NCBI RefSeq assembly: GCF_000271845.1
Contig: NZ_JH719395.1
Location: 2,449,624 to 2,513,623, forward strand
Direction of reading: 5' to 3'
From: Rhizobium leguminosarum bv. trifolii WSM2297
GTDB lineage: Bacteria; Pseudomonadota; Alphaproteobacteria; Rhizobiales; Rhizobiaceae
Length of the DNA: 64,000 nt
A program made the position numbers and the translations under genes. The notes under the pieces were generated by a model. That model did not search any database and was not told the origin of the DNA. It saw only the letters and a list, made by a program, of their open reading frames with translations. Below, piece by piece: positions 35,582 through 45,900 of the stretch. How positions within the stretch are numbered: the first letter of the stretch is position 1; each line of letters opens with the position of its first letter.

Positions 35582-36736
35582 ATGAAAAGCGTCGGGATAA
35601 GAATTTTATCGGCCGCTCTGCTCTCGGCCTGTGCTTCCGCAAGCGGCTTTGCCTCTGACGAGGCCAAGTTGAAGGCGATCACGGATGCCGCGATCAAGCC
35701 GATCATCGAGAAATACGCCATCCCCGGCGTTGCCGTCGCCATCACCGCCGACGGCCAGAACCACGTCTTCAACTATGGCGTCGAATCCGAGGACACCGGC
35801 AGGCCGGTGGCGCCGACCACGCTCTTCGAACTCGGCTCGATCAGCAAGACCTTCACGGTGACGCTGGCATCCTACGCGGAAGCAAGCGGACAGCTCTCGC
35901 TGTCGGACAAGGTTGGCAAATTTCTGCCGGCGATGAAGGGAAAGCCGTTCGGCGATGTCGCCCTGATGAGTCTGGGCACCCACACGGCAGGCGGATTTCC
36001 GCTGCAGCTTCCCGATGAGGTCAAAACCGAAAAACAGCTGCTCGGCTATTTCGAAGCCTGGCAGCCCTCCTATGCGGCTGGGACGCAGAGAAGTTATGCC
36101 AATCCCAGCATCGGCGCGCTCGGCTATGTCGTGGCGAAAGCCATGCACGGGGATTTTGCGGCGTTGATGGAGGGTAAGCTGTTTGCCGCGCTCGGTATGA
36201 AAAGTACCTATATCGATGTGCCGAAAGCGCGGCTGGCGGACTATGCTCAAGGTTATAAGCGCAGCGGCGAGCCGGCCCGGATGACGCCGGCCATGCTTTC
36301 GGCCGAAGCCTATGGCGTCAAATCCACCGCAGGCGACATGATCCGTTTCGTCGGCGCCAATATGGGCCTGATCAAGCTGGACGAAAAACTGCAGCAGGCC
36401 ATCACCAACACCCATATCGGATATTTCAAAGCAGGGGCGATGACGCAGGATCTGATCTGGGAGCAATATGCCTATCCCCCGAGCTTGAACGAGTTGTTGG
36501 AGGGTAATTCGCCCGCGATGCTGAAGACCATGCCGGTTTCGGAACTGCAGCCGGCAATGCAACCCGGTGACGATGTGTGGATCAACAAGACCGGCTCGAC
36601 CAATGGCTTCGGCGCCTATGTAGCCTTCATCCCCAAACAGCGGCTCGGCATCGTCATCCTGGCCAATAAGAACTATCCCAACGAGGATCGCGTCGCCGCA
36701 GCCTATCAGATATTGACCGCGCTCTCAGCCGACTGA
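35582..36736 (+). CDS. ampC: Class C beta-lactamase
   Basis: 384-residue serine hydrolase with a signal peptide ending near ASGFAS. Class C motifs are SISK (nucleophile Ser and Lys) near residue 90, YANPS (Tyr-x-Asn) near 177, and NKTGSTNGFG near 335. GGAGG is suitably placed before ATG 35582. Divergent ampR upstream predicts inducible expression. No substitutions are obvious in the catalytic motifs, so cephalosporinase activity is expected. Confidence 0.93.
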   Translation: MKSVGIRILSAALLSACASASGFASDEAKLKAITDAAIKPIIEKYAIPGVAVAITADGQNHVFNYGVESEDTGRPVAPTTLFELGSISKTFTVTLASYAEASGQLSLSDKVGKFLPAMKGKPFGDVALMSLGTHTAGGFPLQLPDEVKTEKQLLGYFEAWQPSYAAGTQRSYANPSIGALGYVVAKAMHGDFAALMEGKLFAALGMKSTYIDVPKARLADYAQGYKRSGEPARMTPAMLSAEAYGVKSTAGDMIRFVGANMGLIKLDEKLQQAITNTHIGYFKAGAMTQDLIWEQYAYPPSLNELLEGNSPAMLKTMPVSELQPAMQPGDDVWINKTGSTNGFGAYVAFIPKQRLGIVILANKNYPNEDRVAAAYQILTALSAD

Positions 36737-37072
36737 AGCGAACCTGGCTGGCCGGCGTGAGTGCATGCCGGCCCCGAAGTCCCCGCTAAGTGTATGGCAT
36801 CATTTGGATTCTGCCTCGCACCTCCGAAAATCGAGTCAGACGTTAGTCCGATGCCGAGCCGGCGCCCTCATGATACACAAACCGGTGCGATCGACGGACG
36901 CCTTCCGGCGCCGGTGACCCGATGCCGAATCGGCGGGTACTACCTTAAGTAAAACATATGAATAATTAAGATTAATAAGGGAGTATTTCCTAGAGTATTT
37001 CTAATGAATTGCCACGCCTGAAAGGTGATGCTAATAAACACTCACATTCTCAACGTCACAAGGCACAATGCA
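36737..37072. other. Intergenic region upstream of the epimerase
   Basis: No gene seen. The first 200 bases are GC-rich with short repeats of a CGATGCCGA-x-CCGGCG type (around 36850 and 36920). The last 120 bases are AT-rich (AAAACATATGAATAATTAAGATTAAT) and probably carry the promoter of the next gene. Confidence 0.5.
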
Positions 37073-38029
37073 ATGAAAAGCGTATTGATTTCGGGCGGGG
37101 CTGGATTTATCGGCTCGCATTTGTGCGACCGGCTTTTACTTAGAACGGATGTCCAAAAGCTGGTTGTTGTTGACAATCTCTGGACCGGACTTTTCGCCAA
37201 TATTGCCCACGTCAGGGATCCCCGCTTTCACTTCGTGAAGTCGGACGTCGAGACGCTGCAGAGTTCTGAAAAATTCGATGAGATCTATCATCTTGCGTCC
37301 CCGGCATCGCCGCCGTGGTATATGAAGGAGCCGCAGAGGACGATCTCCGCCAACCTTCTCGGCGCCTTCCGGCTGCTGGACCTCTTGAAAAAGGGCGGGC
37401 GTTTCTGTTTCACCTCGACCTCCGAAGTCTATGGCGACCCTTTGGTGTCGCCGCAGCCGGAATCCTACAAGGGCCAGGTGGACTGCACCGGGCCGCGCTC
37501 GTCCTACGACGAGAGCAAGCGCTGCACGGAATCGCTGCTGTTCGAATTGCAGCGCACCCGCGGGCTCGACGTCAGGGTCGTCCGCCCCTTCAACACTTAC
37601 GGTCCCCGCACACGGCCAGACGACGGCCGCGCCGTCTCCAACTTCATTACCCAGGCGCTGGCGGGCCGGCCGATCACCGTGTTCGGCGACGGCATGCAGT
37701 CCCGCAGTTGGGGTTATATCGATGACATCGTCGATGGCTTCGCCCGATATTTCTGGATCGAGGAAACCGACTACAGGGGACCTCTGAATGTCGGCAACGA
37801 TCGCGAAATCTCGGTTCTCGAAGTCGCGCAATATGTTTCCCGCCTCGTCGGCGGCGCGCCAATCGTCTTCGAGCCGTCACCGCCGCAGGACCCGACCAAC
37901 AGAAGGCCGGACCTGACCAATGCGAACTACGTCATGCCCGATTGGTCGTGCAAGGTCTCCTACGAACAGGGCGTGGCCATGACGCTCGACTGGTTCAGGA
38001 AAAGCATGACGGCGGGCGCGGCGGAATAA
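37073..38029 (+). CDS. NAD-dependent UDP-sugar epimerase/decarboxylase (UDP-xylose-synthase-like)
   Basis: 318-residue extended SDR. Glycine motif GGAGFIGSHLCDRL, then YHLASPASPPWY, TSTSEVYGDP and catalytic YDESKR; downstream RPFNTYGPR and SRSWGYIDDIVDG. The phrases HLASPASP, SEVYGDPL and YDE-KR are typical of UDP-glucuronate decarboxylase (UDP-xylose synthase) and relatives. I chose ATG 37073 because homology begins at once; an ATG at 37028 would add 15 residues. It likely makes a nucleotide sugar for the neighbouring polysaccharide loci. Confidence 0.88.
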   Translation: MKSVLISGGAGFIGSHLCDRLLLRTDVQKLVVVDNLWTGLFANIAHVRDPRFHFVKSDVETLQSSEKFDEIYHLASPASPPWYMKEPQRTISANLLGAFRLLDLLKKGGRFCFTSTSEVYGDPLVSPQPESYKGQVDCTGPRSSYDESKRCTESLLFELQRTRGLDVRVVRPFNTYGPRTRPDDGRAVSNFITQALAGRPITVFGDGMQSRSWGYIDDIVDGFARYFWIEETDYRGPLNVGNDREISVLEVAQYVSRLVGGAPIVFEPSPPQDPTNRRPDLTNANYVMPDWSCKVSYEQGVAMTLDWFRKSMTAGAAE

Positions 38030-38153
38030 ACCATAACGGCCTGAAGTCGTCTAAGCATTGAGCTATACTTTCTCCTGCTCTCAAATGCCGGCGCGTCGGC
38101 ATGGGCGCGGGCGGACGTCTGAACCTGGCGCTCGGCCGCAGCAGCGCCGGCCG

Positions 38154-39521
38154 CTACGATTGACTCGTATTGTCATAGAGTGCTGAACGCAATTTCGCCC
38201 GCATCCACTGGACGTGCTGTTCGATTGTGTGCGCGCGGAAACTGGGATCATTGAGGGTGTTCAATGTGAAGTCGGACAAAAGCGTGGGGACGTTGGTGGG
38301 CTGACCCTGCCATTCGGCAAGCGCCACAGGAAGATATCCGCATATTGCCTGGCGGCTCAGCCACGGACGGAAGTGCCGTGCGTCCCACGGTTCGGCGCCG
38401 ATCTGGTGATGCATGTCGCCGACGCGGACCGTCCCATTCACGATACGAGCAGCGAGGGGTCGGCGTTCCGCCAGCATAGCTTCGGCTGCCTCAAGGCCTT
38501 GGTCCAGATTGATCTCGAGCACCTCGATTTCGCCAGCAGAGGCGGTCGGATCCGTCGGAAGCCGCCAGTCCTCACCCAACACTTCGGCGGCGCCGCGAAG
38601 ATAATGATATCCATTGAGCTGTCGCTCTATCTTCTCGTAGAGCCTGCGAAGGCCAGCCTTTTCCAACATTTGGAGGACGCGGGGGCCAGTCTTGACGAGG
38701 GGTGCAAGGACAGAACCGGCGCGGGTAGCGATGGTCCTTTGCAGACGTTTCTTCCGCCCCTTTCTTCCGGCAAACCGATGGATCTCGAGCCGTCGCTGTA
38801 TGTCGGGGTGCTTGAGAGCCATCAAGGCATCGGAGCGCCCCTCTTGATGCCTGCGCACCATCTTTCCGGCGAGTGTCGTCGTCTGATGTTCAAGGTGATA
38901 GCCCAATGCGTCAGCGGCAAAACGAATTGGAACTCCCTTTTTGATCAGACGTAGACCAAATTCGAAGTCTTCTCGTGCACGAGCGAATTGAGGATCGAGC
39001 CCGCCCATTGCGTGAAATAGTTCCGCATCCAGCGAAAGGTTTCCTGTCAGCACATCGGTAAAAGCGAACCGATGTCCAGGGCGGGACACGCGCTCGAAGT
39101 GCCTCGTCCACCAAGCGCGCGCGCTGAGGCGGAAGCGGTCCTTTGCAAGGTGCGGAAGTGGTGGGTAGGGGCCTATCACGACGCCCCCAGGGTGGCGCTG
39201 ATGTTCAAAGACATGCGCCCCAACGAAGTTTTCCCCGGGCTCAATGTCGTCATCAAGGAAGATCAATAAACGGCCGCTCGCGACCTGCGACCCCGCATTG
39301 CGGGCGAGTGCCGGACCGACGCCCGGCAACGACAGGGTACGAAGCGGCACGCGGGTACGAAGCGACGCGAGCATTGTCAACGTGTCGTCCTCACACCCGT
39401 CCGCCACAACCAGGACTTCGAACGCTGGGGTCCCATCTCGCTGAGCGTCGAGCCTGTCCAGAACCGATCTCAGCATGGCGGCACGATTATGCGTTGGTAT
39501 GATAACGCTGATGTCAACCAC
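38154..39521 (-). CDS. Glycosyltransferase family 2 with C-terminal accessory module
   Basis: 455 residues. Residues 1-230 are a GT-A fold: DISVIIPTHNRAAMLRSVL, DXD-type FLDDDIEPG near 95, and ED (AREDFEFGLRL) as base region. After a helical stretch, residues from about 325 (EIEVLEINLDQGLEAAEAML) resemble a small module also seen in the next two surface-polysaccharide enzymes. It is the last gene of the Wzm-Wzt-GT-GT operon and overlaps its neighbour by eight bases. Linkage formed is unknown. Confidence 0.88.
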   Translation of the reverse strand: MVDISVIIPTHNRAAMLRSVLDRLDAQRDGTPAFEVLVVADGCEDDTLTMLASLRTRVPLRTLSLPGVGPALARNAGSQVASGRLLIFLDDDIEPGENFVGAHVFEHQRHPGGVVIGPYPPLPHLAKDRFRLSARAWWTRHFERVSRPGHRFAFTDVLTGNLSLDAELFHAMGGLDPQFARAREDFEFGLRLIKKGVPIRFAADALGYHLEHQTTTLAGKMVRRHQEGRSDALMALKHPDIQRRLEIHRFAGRKGRKKRLQRTIATRAGSVLAPLVKTGPRVLQMLEKAGLRRLYEKIERQLNGYHYLRGAAEVLGEDWRLPTDPTASAGEIEVLEINLDQGLEAAEAMLAERRPLAARIVNGTVRVGDMHHQIGAEPWDARHFRPWLSRQAICGYLPVALAEWQGQPTNVPTLLSDFTLNTLNDPSFRAHTIEQHVQWMRAKLRSALYDNTSQS

Positions 39522-40698
39522 GCTTGTGCCCTGCCTTCAGTGCTCGCGCGCGCGCGCGCAAATAACGAACCGGGCCGCTCGCAGCCCCTCTGAACTGGGT
39601 TAAGGCGTCGTTGTAAGGCAGGCTGAATTGGTGTGTATGTCGAGGTTGAAACAATCGCCGAAGAAGCCTGATGTACGAACGAACCATGCGAGGGAGCGCC
39701 CGCGGGTTTCCCTCGAACACGAGGGCCTTCGTCAAGATGGCGAACGATGCAGCCTCGTAGCCATACATCTGCTGCTGCAGTTCCTTGCTTGAGCGACGAT
39801 GGCGGTGCCAGTTCAGAGCCTCGGGGTCGTAGATGATCCGATACCCGGCTTCGAGTACACGCCGGAACATGTCTGTGTCGCCACCAGCCAGGCTTAGCGT
39901 TCCAGCGTCGAGGGCTTCGTCAAACCACCCTACCGCGTCAACGATCGTTCGGCGCAATGCCATATTGACACCGGCACCCGCATGCCATCCGGTGAATGGG
40001 TCCAGGTTGTGGGCGTCATAGACCTGACGCCTGAAACCACGACAAAAACCGCCAAAATGTTGAAAGGCGATCTGCGAGTCCGTTTCCAGCTCTACCGCCA
40101 TGGTGAGGCCGGTTACGGCCAGCACTAGGGGGTCCTCGAAATTGCGAAGCAAGGTTTTAAGCCATAGCGGGTCGGGGACCGCATCGTCGTCGATGAAGGC
40201 GACGACCTCTGCTTCTGCGTTGCGAAGGGCAGTATTGCGCGCGACGTCAAGACCAGGACGCGGTTCGCGCAAATATCTCACAGTGTTGAAGCGGCCGACT
40301 AAATCTCGCGTGGCCTCGTTCGATGGCGCATTGTCGACGACCAGAATATCGGCCTTATCGGGCATAGCCAAAAGCCCGGTGAGGCAGCGCTCCAGATCTT
40401 CGGTACGATCGCGCGTGCAGATCACGACGGTAGCTTTCGGCAGCTGACTTGGAGTCGGCGACGGGTCAGGGAGGGCCAGCCGATGCCTCAACCAAGCCTC
40501 GAACACCGACGAACCGGCCGCAGACAGAATCCGGTCCTTAATTGGCGTCTTGCCGCCATCGGTATCGAAGGCGATCACAGCTTGGCCGCACGGACGACCG
40601 GCGACCCGGATCAGCACAAGTGCACCCTGATAGTCACCCGTCGGTTCCAAATCTGGCGGAAGGTCAAGAATGTCGATGTCTCGAACCGCAAGGCGCAT
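39514..40698 (-). CDS. Glycosyltransferase family 2 with N-terminal accessory module
   Basis: 394 residues from ATG 40698, which overlaps the Wzt stop (TGATG). Residues 1-75 form a beta-rich module (DIDILDLPPDLEPTG...GQAVIAF) before the GT-A domain: ATVVICTRDRTEDLERCL, FIDDDAVPDP as the DXD region, GWHAGAGVNMALRR and LAGGDTDMFRR as the ED/GGD active-site block. It belongs to the ABC-exported polysaccharide operon. Acceptor and donor are unknown. Confidence 0.88.
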   Translation of the reverse strand: MRLAVRDIDILDLPPDLEPTGDYQGALVLIRVAGRPCGQAVIAFDTDGGKTPIKDRILSAAGSSVFEAWLRHRLALPDPSPTPSQLPKATVVICTRDRTEDLERCLTGLLAMPDKADILVVDNAPSNEATRDLVGRFNTVRYLREPRPGLDVARNTALRNAEAEVVAFIDDDAVPDPLWLKTLLRNFEDPLVLAVTGLTMAVELETDSQIAFQHFGGFCRGFRRQVYDAHNLDPFTGWHAGAGVNMALRRTIVDAVGWFDEALDAGTLSLAGGDTDMFRRVLEAGYRIIYDPEALNWHRHRRSSKELQQQMYGYEAASFAILTKALVFEGNPRALPRMVRSYIRLLRRLFQPRHTHQFSLPYNDALTQFRGAASGPVRYLRARARALKAGHKRG

Positions 40699-41999
40699 CA
40701 GGAGTTCGGATCCAAGCTGTGCTGACCCAATGAGCCGTGGTCCGGCGCGGTCGCGGTGGGGAGCGACTGCACCTGCTGCCACTGTGTCGGGGGATTCAAC
40801 ATACCCTTTCTTGGGCCGGGGCCGGTCACGACGAGAGGATAGACTTCGGCATGATAATCGTAAACCTGCTGCCAGTCTGCCGAAAAAAGGCCCACCGTAA
40901 CGCGATAGTCGCCCGGCGCCAGGTCGATGCGATTGAGTGTTGTTTCGATGCGCACCGTGTCCGAGTCTACGAGAGGGGCGAATTCGGCCAACTTGCTGTC
41001 GGTCTCGAAGCAGCACGTATCGTCCGCCGCGTAGACGCCGATGACGATAACGGGGTTGCGATCTCTGCTGGCACCAACATAGGTCAGTGAAATCGACAGC
41101 CGGTCGCCCGTAACGATGGTACTTGTCGGCGTGCTTTGCTCGTTCAGCAATGCTACGGCTGTGATCTGGAGTTCGCCATTGCCGAACCGGCTGACCTGCG
41201 GCACCAGTTCGACGGGCAGTTTTGTAACGGCGAACGGCTCGTGCTGAACGCTGGCGACCTTCGCATCGACAGCCGAGGTATAAAGTGGGAGCACTTCGTC
41301 GATTGGCCCGTAGCCCACGACGCGGCCGCCTCTCAGGAACAGCACGTGATCGCAGATTTCTCTTACCTGCGACACGTCGTGTGACACGAAGAATATGGTG
41401 GCGCCGTCGTTCAGTATCTCCTTCACTCTTGCAATGCACTTCTGCTGGAAGGCTTGGTCGCCTACGGCGAGGGCCTCATCGATAAGCAAGACGTCGGGGC
41501 GCACATGGACTGCCACGGCGAATGCCAAGCGCATGCGCATCCCGGTGCTATAACTGCGAACCGGGTTTTCAACGGCCGCCTCCAGCTCGGCGAAGGCTAC
41601 AATCTCGTCAAACCGCTCGGCTACCTCGATCCGCCGCATTCCCGCGATAACACCCAGCAGGAAGATATTCTCGCGCCCCGTCAAATCGTCGGTCAAGCCC
41701 GCCCCGATGTCGAGCAAGGCGCCAATTCGACCCATCACCTTGATCTGCCCTTCATCGGGACGACCAACGCCACCGATCAGACGCAGCAAAGTGGACTTCC
41801 CCGCCCCGTTTAGCCCGACCACGCCGACAGCTTGCCCTGGCGTCACCGCGAAGCTGATGTGGCGCAGGCCCCAAAAGCTTTTCGACTGTACCGCGGACCG
41901 TCCGGACAAAAGGTAACCCTTCAAGGTGGTGGAGCGCGCACCCCCTTGCGCACGGTAGCGCTTTCCGACGTCGTGGACGGTGATGGCGCCTTGTCTCAT
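40698..41999 (-). CDS. Wzt-like polysaccharide ABC transporter ATP-binding protein
   Basis: 433 residues. N-terminal ABC domain with the characteristic long lead-in VGKRYRAQGG and FWGLRHISF, Walker A GLNGAGKST, signature variant YSTGMRMRLAF, Walker B VLLIDEALAVGD and switch SHDVSQV. From about 270 a beta-sandwich C-terminal domain (ELQITAVALLNE, DRLSISLTY, VIVIGVYAADDTCCFETDS, DYRVTVGLFS) matches the polymer-recognition domain of Wzt, which reads a terminal modification of the glycan. The ATG overlaps the permease stop (ATGA). This indicates ABC-dependent export of an O-antigen or capsule-like polysaccharide. Confidence 0.93.
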   Translation of the reverse strand: MRQGAITVHDVGKRYRAQGGARSTTLKGYLLSGRSAVQSKSFWGLRHISFAVTPGQAVGVVGLNGAGKSTLLRLIGGVGRPDEGQIKVMGRIGALLDIGAGLTDDLTGRENIFLLGVIAGMRRIEVAERFDEIVAFAELEAAVENPVRSYSTGMRMRLAFAVAVHVRPDVLLIDEALAVGDQAFQQKCIARVKEILNDGATIFFVSHDVSQVREICDHVLFLRGGRVVGYGPIDEVLPLYTSAVDAKVASVQHEPFAVTKLPVELVPQVSRFGNGELQITAVALLNEQSTPTSTIVTGDRLSISLTYVGASRDRNPVIVIGVYAADDTCCFETDSKLAEFAPLVDSDTVRIETTLNRIDLAPGDYRVTVGLFSADWQQVYDYHAEVYPLVVTGPGPRKGMLNPPTQWQQVQSLPTATAPDHGSLGQHSLDPNS

Positions 42000-42844
42000 A
42001 GGTCGTCCACCAGGCGTGCGCTGCCACGCTCGACCAGCCAAATGCCGGCAAATAGCATCGGCAAAGAAATCAGCGTAGTCTTCCAATAGATAGCAACGGG
42101 AGGCCACACGTGTTCGACGAAAATGGCGCGGTAGCCCTCGAGAATCCAGGCCATCGGGTTCCAGGTGTGTATTAAAGCCATCGGCTCACTTGCCTTAAGT
42201 GGGCTGTAGAACACGGGTGTCAGGTAGAAAGCCAGCATCAAAACCACGCCTACCAAATGTTGAGTATCCCGGAAGTGGACATGCGCAACCGCAACAAGAT
42301 AGGACAGACCCATCGTGAACAGCGCCTGCGCAAGGAAGACGAGTGGAAGTGCCAGGACGCTTAAAGTCAGGCCCCCGGTCTCGAGAAACGAGATGATGAA
42401 GAGCAGTGGCAGAGCGAGCAGAAGATGCACTGCCTGTGTGATGACTGTGACAACAGGAAGTATCCCGATCGGAAAGCCCGGCCGGCGCACCAATTCGCTG
42501 CTGCCGGTTATGGAAGTCGTCGCTGCCGGTACCGCAGTGCTGAACCAACCCCAGGCCAACACGCCGGAAAAGACGAAAGTGGTGTAATGGGGAATATCCA
42601 GCGGAAGGACGTGACGAAAGATCAGCGAAAAAACCAGCAGCTGGCTCAATGGCCGCATCAAGGACCAGCCGAGGCCAATTGCGGACCGTTGATATCTCAT
42701 CTTCAGATCGCGTGCCAGAAGTGCTAACAGCAAATCGTTCCATTGCAGACAGATGTGGATCAAAGGCTGCCACTGATCACGACGCCAGTATTGGTCCCGT
42801 CGCTTCGCGCGATCAAGCGCACCATCCTTGAGATGTTCAGGCAT
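41996..42844 (-). CDS. Wzm-like polysaccharide ABC transporter permease
   Basis: 282-residue ABC-2 type membrane protein with six hydrophobic spans, including RDLKMRYQRSAIGLGWSLMRPLSQLLVF (the amphipathic entry helix and first span) and the late LTPVFYSP and NPMAWILEGYRAIF motifs of O-antigen/teichoic-acid exporters. First gene of the operon; it shares a 116-base divergent promoter region with the trimodular enzyme on the plus strand. Confidence 0.92.
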   Translation of the reverse strand: MPEHLKDGALDRAKRRDQYWRRDQWQPLIHICLQWNDLLLALLARDLKMRYQRSAIGLGWSLMRPLSQLLVFSLIFRHVLPLDIPHYTTFVFSGVLAWGWFSTAVPAATTSITGSSELVRRPGFPIGILPVVTVITQAVHLLLALPLLFIISFLETGGLTLSVLALPLVFLAQALFTMGLSYLVAVAHVHFRDTQHLVGVVLMLAFYLTPVFYSPLKASEPMALIHTWNPMAWILEGYRAIFVEHVWPPVAIYWKTTLISLPMLFAGIWLVERGSARLVDDL

Positions 42845-42960
42845 TTCGGCTCACTTTTACCACCAGTTAAATACACCTTGCCTCAAAGTAGTAAAGATCA
42901 TCATACTCGCGAACTGACCCGGTAACTCTAGCGTGATCTTTGTCGTAGGAAGCAACAATT

Positions 42961-45900
42961 ATGCCCATGGTCTCCATCATTACACCGGCGCATGGAGCGG
43001 AAACAACACTTTCCTCGACGTTGGAAAGCCTGGTAGCGCAAACTCATGCTGACTGGGAATGCTTCATCATTGATGATGGTTCAACCGATCGGACCGCTGA
43101 GATCGCGGACAGTTTCGCGGCTCGGGATACGCGCTTCCGTGTGCTGCGGCAGAAGCAGAGCGGCGTTTCAGCTGCTCGCAATGCGGGGCTGGCACAGGCG
43201 AAAGGCGACTGGGTCGTCTTTCTCGACTCAGACGACGCGCTGGCACCGTTCCATCTCGAAATCATGCTGAGTCACACACGAACTTTGCCGCAGGCCGACA
43301 TTCTGCATTGCGGTTGGCGCCGCCTGAAAGATGGTGCTCCTTGGTGGAGGTCCCACCCCGCAGTGAAGATGGACAATCCGTTTGCCGAAACAGCACGATA
43401 TTGCCCCTTCGCGATCCACGCCGCCTTGCTTCGCCGGTCCCGGCTTGCAGAAATCGGCGGCTTCGATCCAGAGATGGCAATGTGCGAGGACTGGGACCTG
43501 TGGCAGCGGCTCGCTCGAGCTGGCGCCGAGTTTGCGCCGGTCGAAGATCTGATGGCTGACGTTAGCGTAGCGCCCGGCTCGCTGTCGTCAAACAGGGTTA
43601 AGCATCTCGATTTTGGTTTTAAGGTGATCCGGCGCGGCCACCATTCCGATCCGCGCGTCGCCCGTCCGGTGCCGACGCTCGCACAGGGAATAACACAAGC
43701 CGCGTTGGGAACAGCTTGCTGGTATCTCGCGAGCTGGCTCGTCGGCGCCTCAATAGGTCAGGGCGATAGTCCTCGCGAACTGCTTGACCGAGTGGCAGAG
43801 CCTATCCCACCTGACGCCGATGCCTACGCGCTCAGCGCAATAATGGTGGACGGGATTGTGGTCGGCGCCTTCCCGGACGAGCCGATTTGGCCCGGACTCT
43901 GGTCGAAGATCCAGAGCAAGCTTCCCGAGCTAGAGGCTTGGTTTAATCGGCATGGTCCCCAAGAAGCTTTTGGTTCCCTGCTGGTTCGTTCACTGGAGCG
44001 AAAGGTCGCTGACCAGCTGCCGACCAACGTGCCCCTCACGATCGGAACAACAAGGATACAGCCAATTGATTTGGACCAACCTATCGTCGACCTGATCTTA
44101 CCCGGCATTGAGCGGTTGCGCTGTTGCATCTGGCGAGGTCCGACGCTGCTAGGCCAACTGGAGTTTGTTGTCTTCGGAGCAATCGAAGCGGATGCTTTAC
44201 GAAATCGACTTAGGAAGGAGTTGGGCCCGGAGTTCGACGATCTGCAGCACCCAACGGCGGTTTTGTCGGCAGAGGATGGCCTAGTCAATCTTCCTGATCA
44301 GGAAGACGGGCGCGCCGCCGCCGCCAGCATGGCAGCGCCAAGCCACCGCGGAGTAGCTCAACGAGTGCTGACACTCATGGAGAAAATACCATACTGGGCC
44401 GGAGCTAAGACAGGAACGGCTTGGTGGAGCAAGGAAGAGCCGGCACCAACACCTGTCGACTCGATATTGGGCATGGCGCATGCCGGGCGCGCCGAATTCG
44501 ATCGAATCGTTGAAGAGGAAAGCCAGCGGGCGGCTGCAGCCTCAACGCAGATGTCAAAGGCGACGCCGTCGAAAAAAACCGGCCCGGTGGGCGATGAGGT
44601 GCCGAGGTACGATACGGAGGCGTACTGGGAGGAGCTGTTTTCCCAGGTCGATCCTTGGGACTACCGAAACAACTATGAGACTGTGAAATATCTTCAAACA
44701 CTCTCGTTGTTGGACGATCGGCGCTTTTCAAACGGCCTTGAGCTGGCTTGTGCGGAAGGAACCTTTACACGGATGTTGGCCTCCCGCGTCGACAACCTGC
44801 TGGCGACCGACATTTCGGCGTCGGCAGTCGCGCGAGCGGCCTCGCTTCAGGACCATGATTCCGCGGTAGCCTATCGGCAGCTGGATCTTTTAAGCGACAA
44901 GCTGGGAGGCCCTTACGATCTCATCGTCTGCAGTGAAGTTCTGTACTATTTCGAGAACAGAGAAAAACTCCGGCAGATAGTCGATAAGATTGCGGGCAGT
45001 CTCCGCACTGGTGGTTGGTTCGTTACCGCCCACGCCAACCTCCTGATTGATATGCCGAATGAGACAGGCTTTGGGTGGCCGCATGAATTTGGTGCGATCG
45101 GCATAGGTGAGATGTTTGACCAGCATCCGGATTTAACTCTCTCGGTTGAAGCCAAGAGTCCGCTCTATAGAATCCAAAGGTTCGAGAAGGTGGAGCACGG
45201 GGGCTTCCTTGAGCCGACACGCGTGGAAGTAAACACGGCGCAGCCTTTGCCTCTTCAGGTCGCCAGCCAGGTACGCTGGAGAGGGGGGCAAGTTGTGGAA
45301 GCGGCCGCAGACTGGAACGATGTCCCGATCTTGATGTATCATCAGGTTTCGGACGACGGCGCGGAACAGCTTGCTCGATACCGCCAGTCTCCGGAGGCTT
45401 TCGAAAATCAACTGGCCTTCCTGCGCGACGCCGGATGGCGCGGGATGACTTTGGATCGGCTGCTTGCTTGTTTCGATGAAGGTGCCAAACCGCCGGAAAA
45501 GACATTAGTTCTGACCTTCGACGACGCTACGCGCGATTTCATGACGCATGCCCTCCCACTGCTACATCGATACGGCTTCCCATCCTCACTCTTTGTCCCA
45601 ACCGGTAGGGTCGGCGGCTCTGCAGTGTGGGATTCGGCCTATGGATCGCCGGCTCCACTGCTAACTTGGGAGGAACTTGCGGCAGTCGCGAACAGCGACG
45701 TGACATTGGGCGCCCACGGTGTCCGGCACGTGCGTTTATCTGCCCTGGCACCGGAGAGCCTATTGCGAGAGCTTGCCGGCTCCAAAGCTATGCTTGAAAA
45801 ATGTTTGGGTCGAGACGTGCTGGCGCTCGCATATCCGTACGGCGACTTCGACCCCGCTATCCGGGACATAGCCGAACAGTGTGGTTATCGGATCGGGTTA

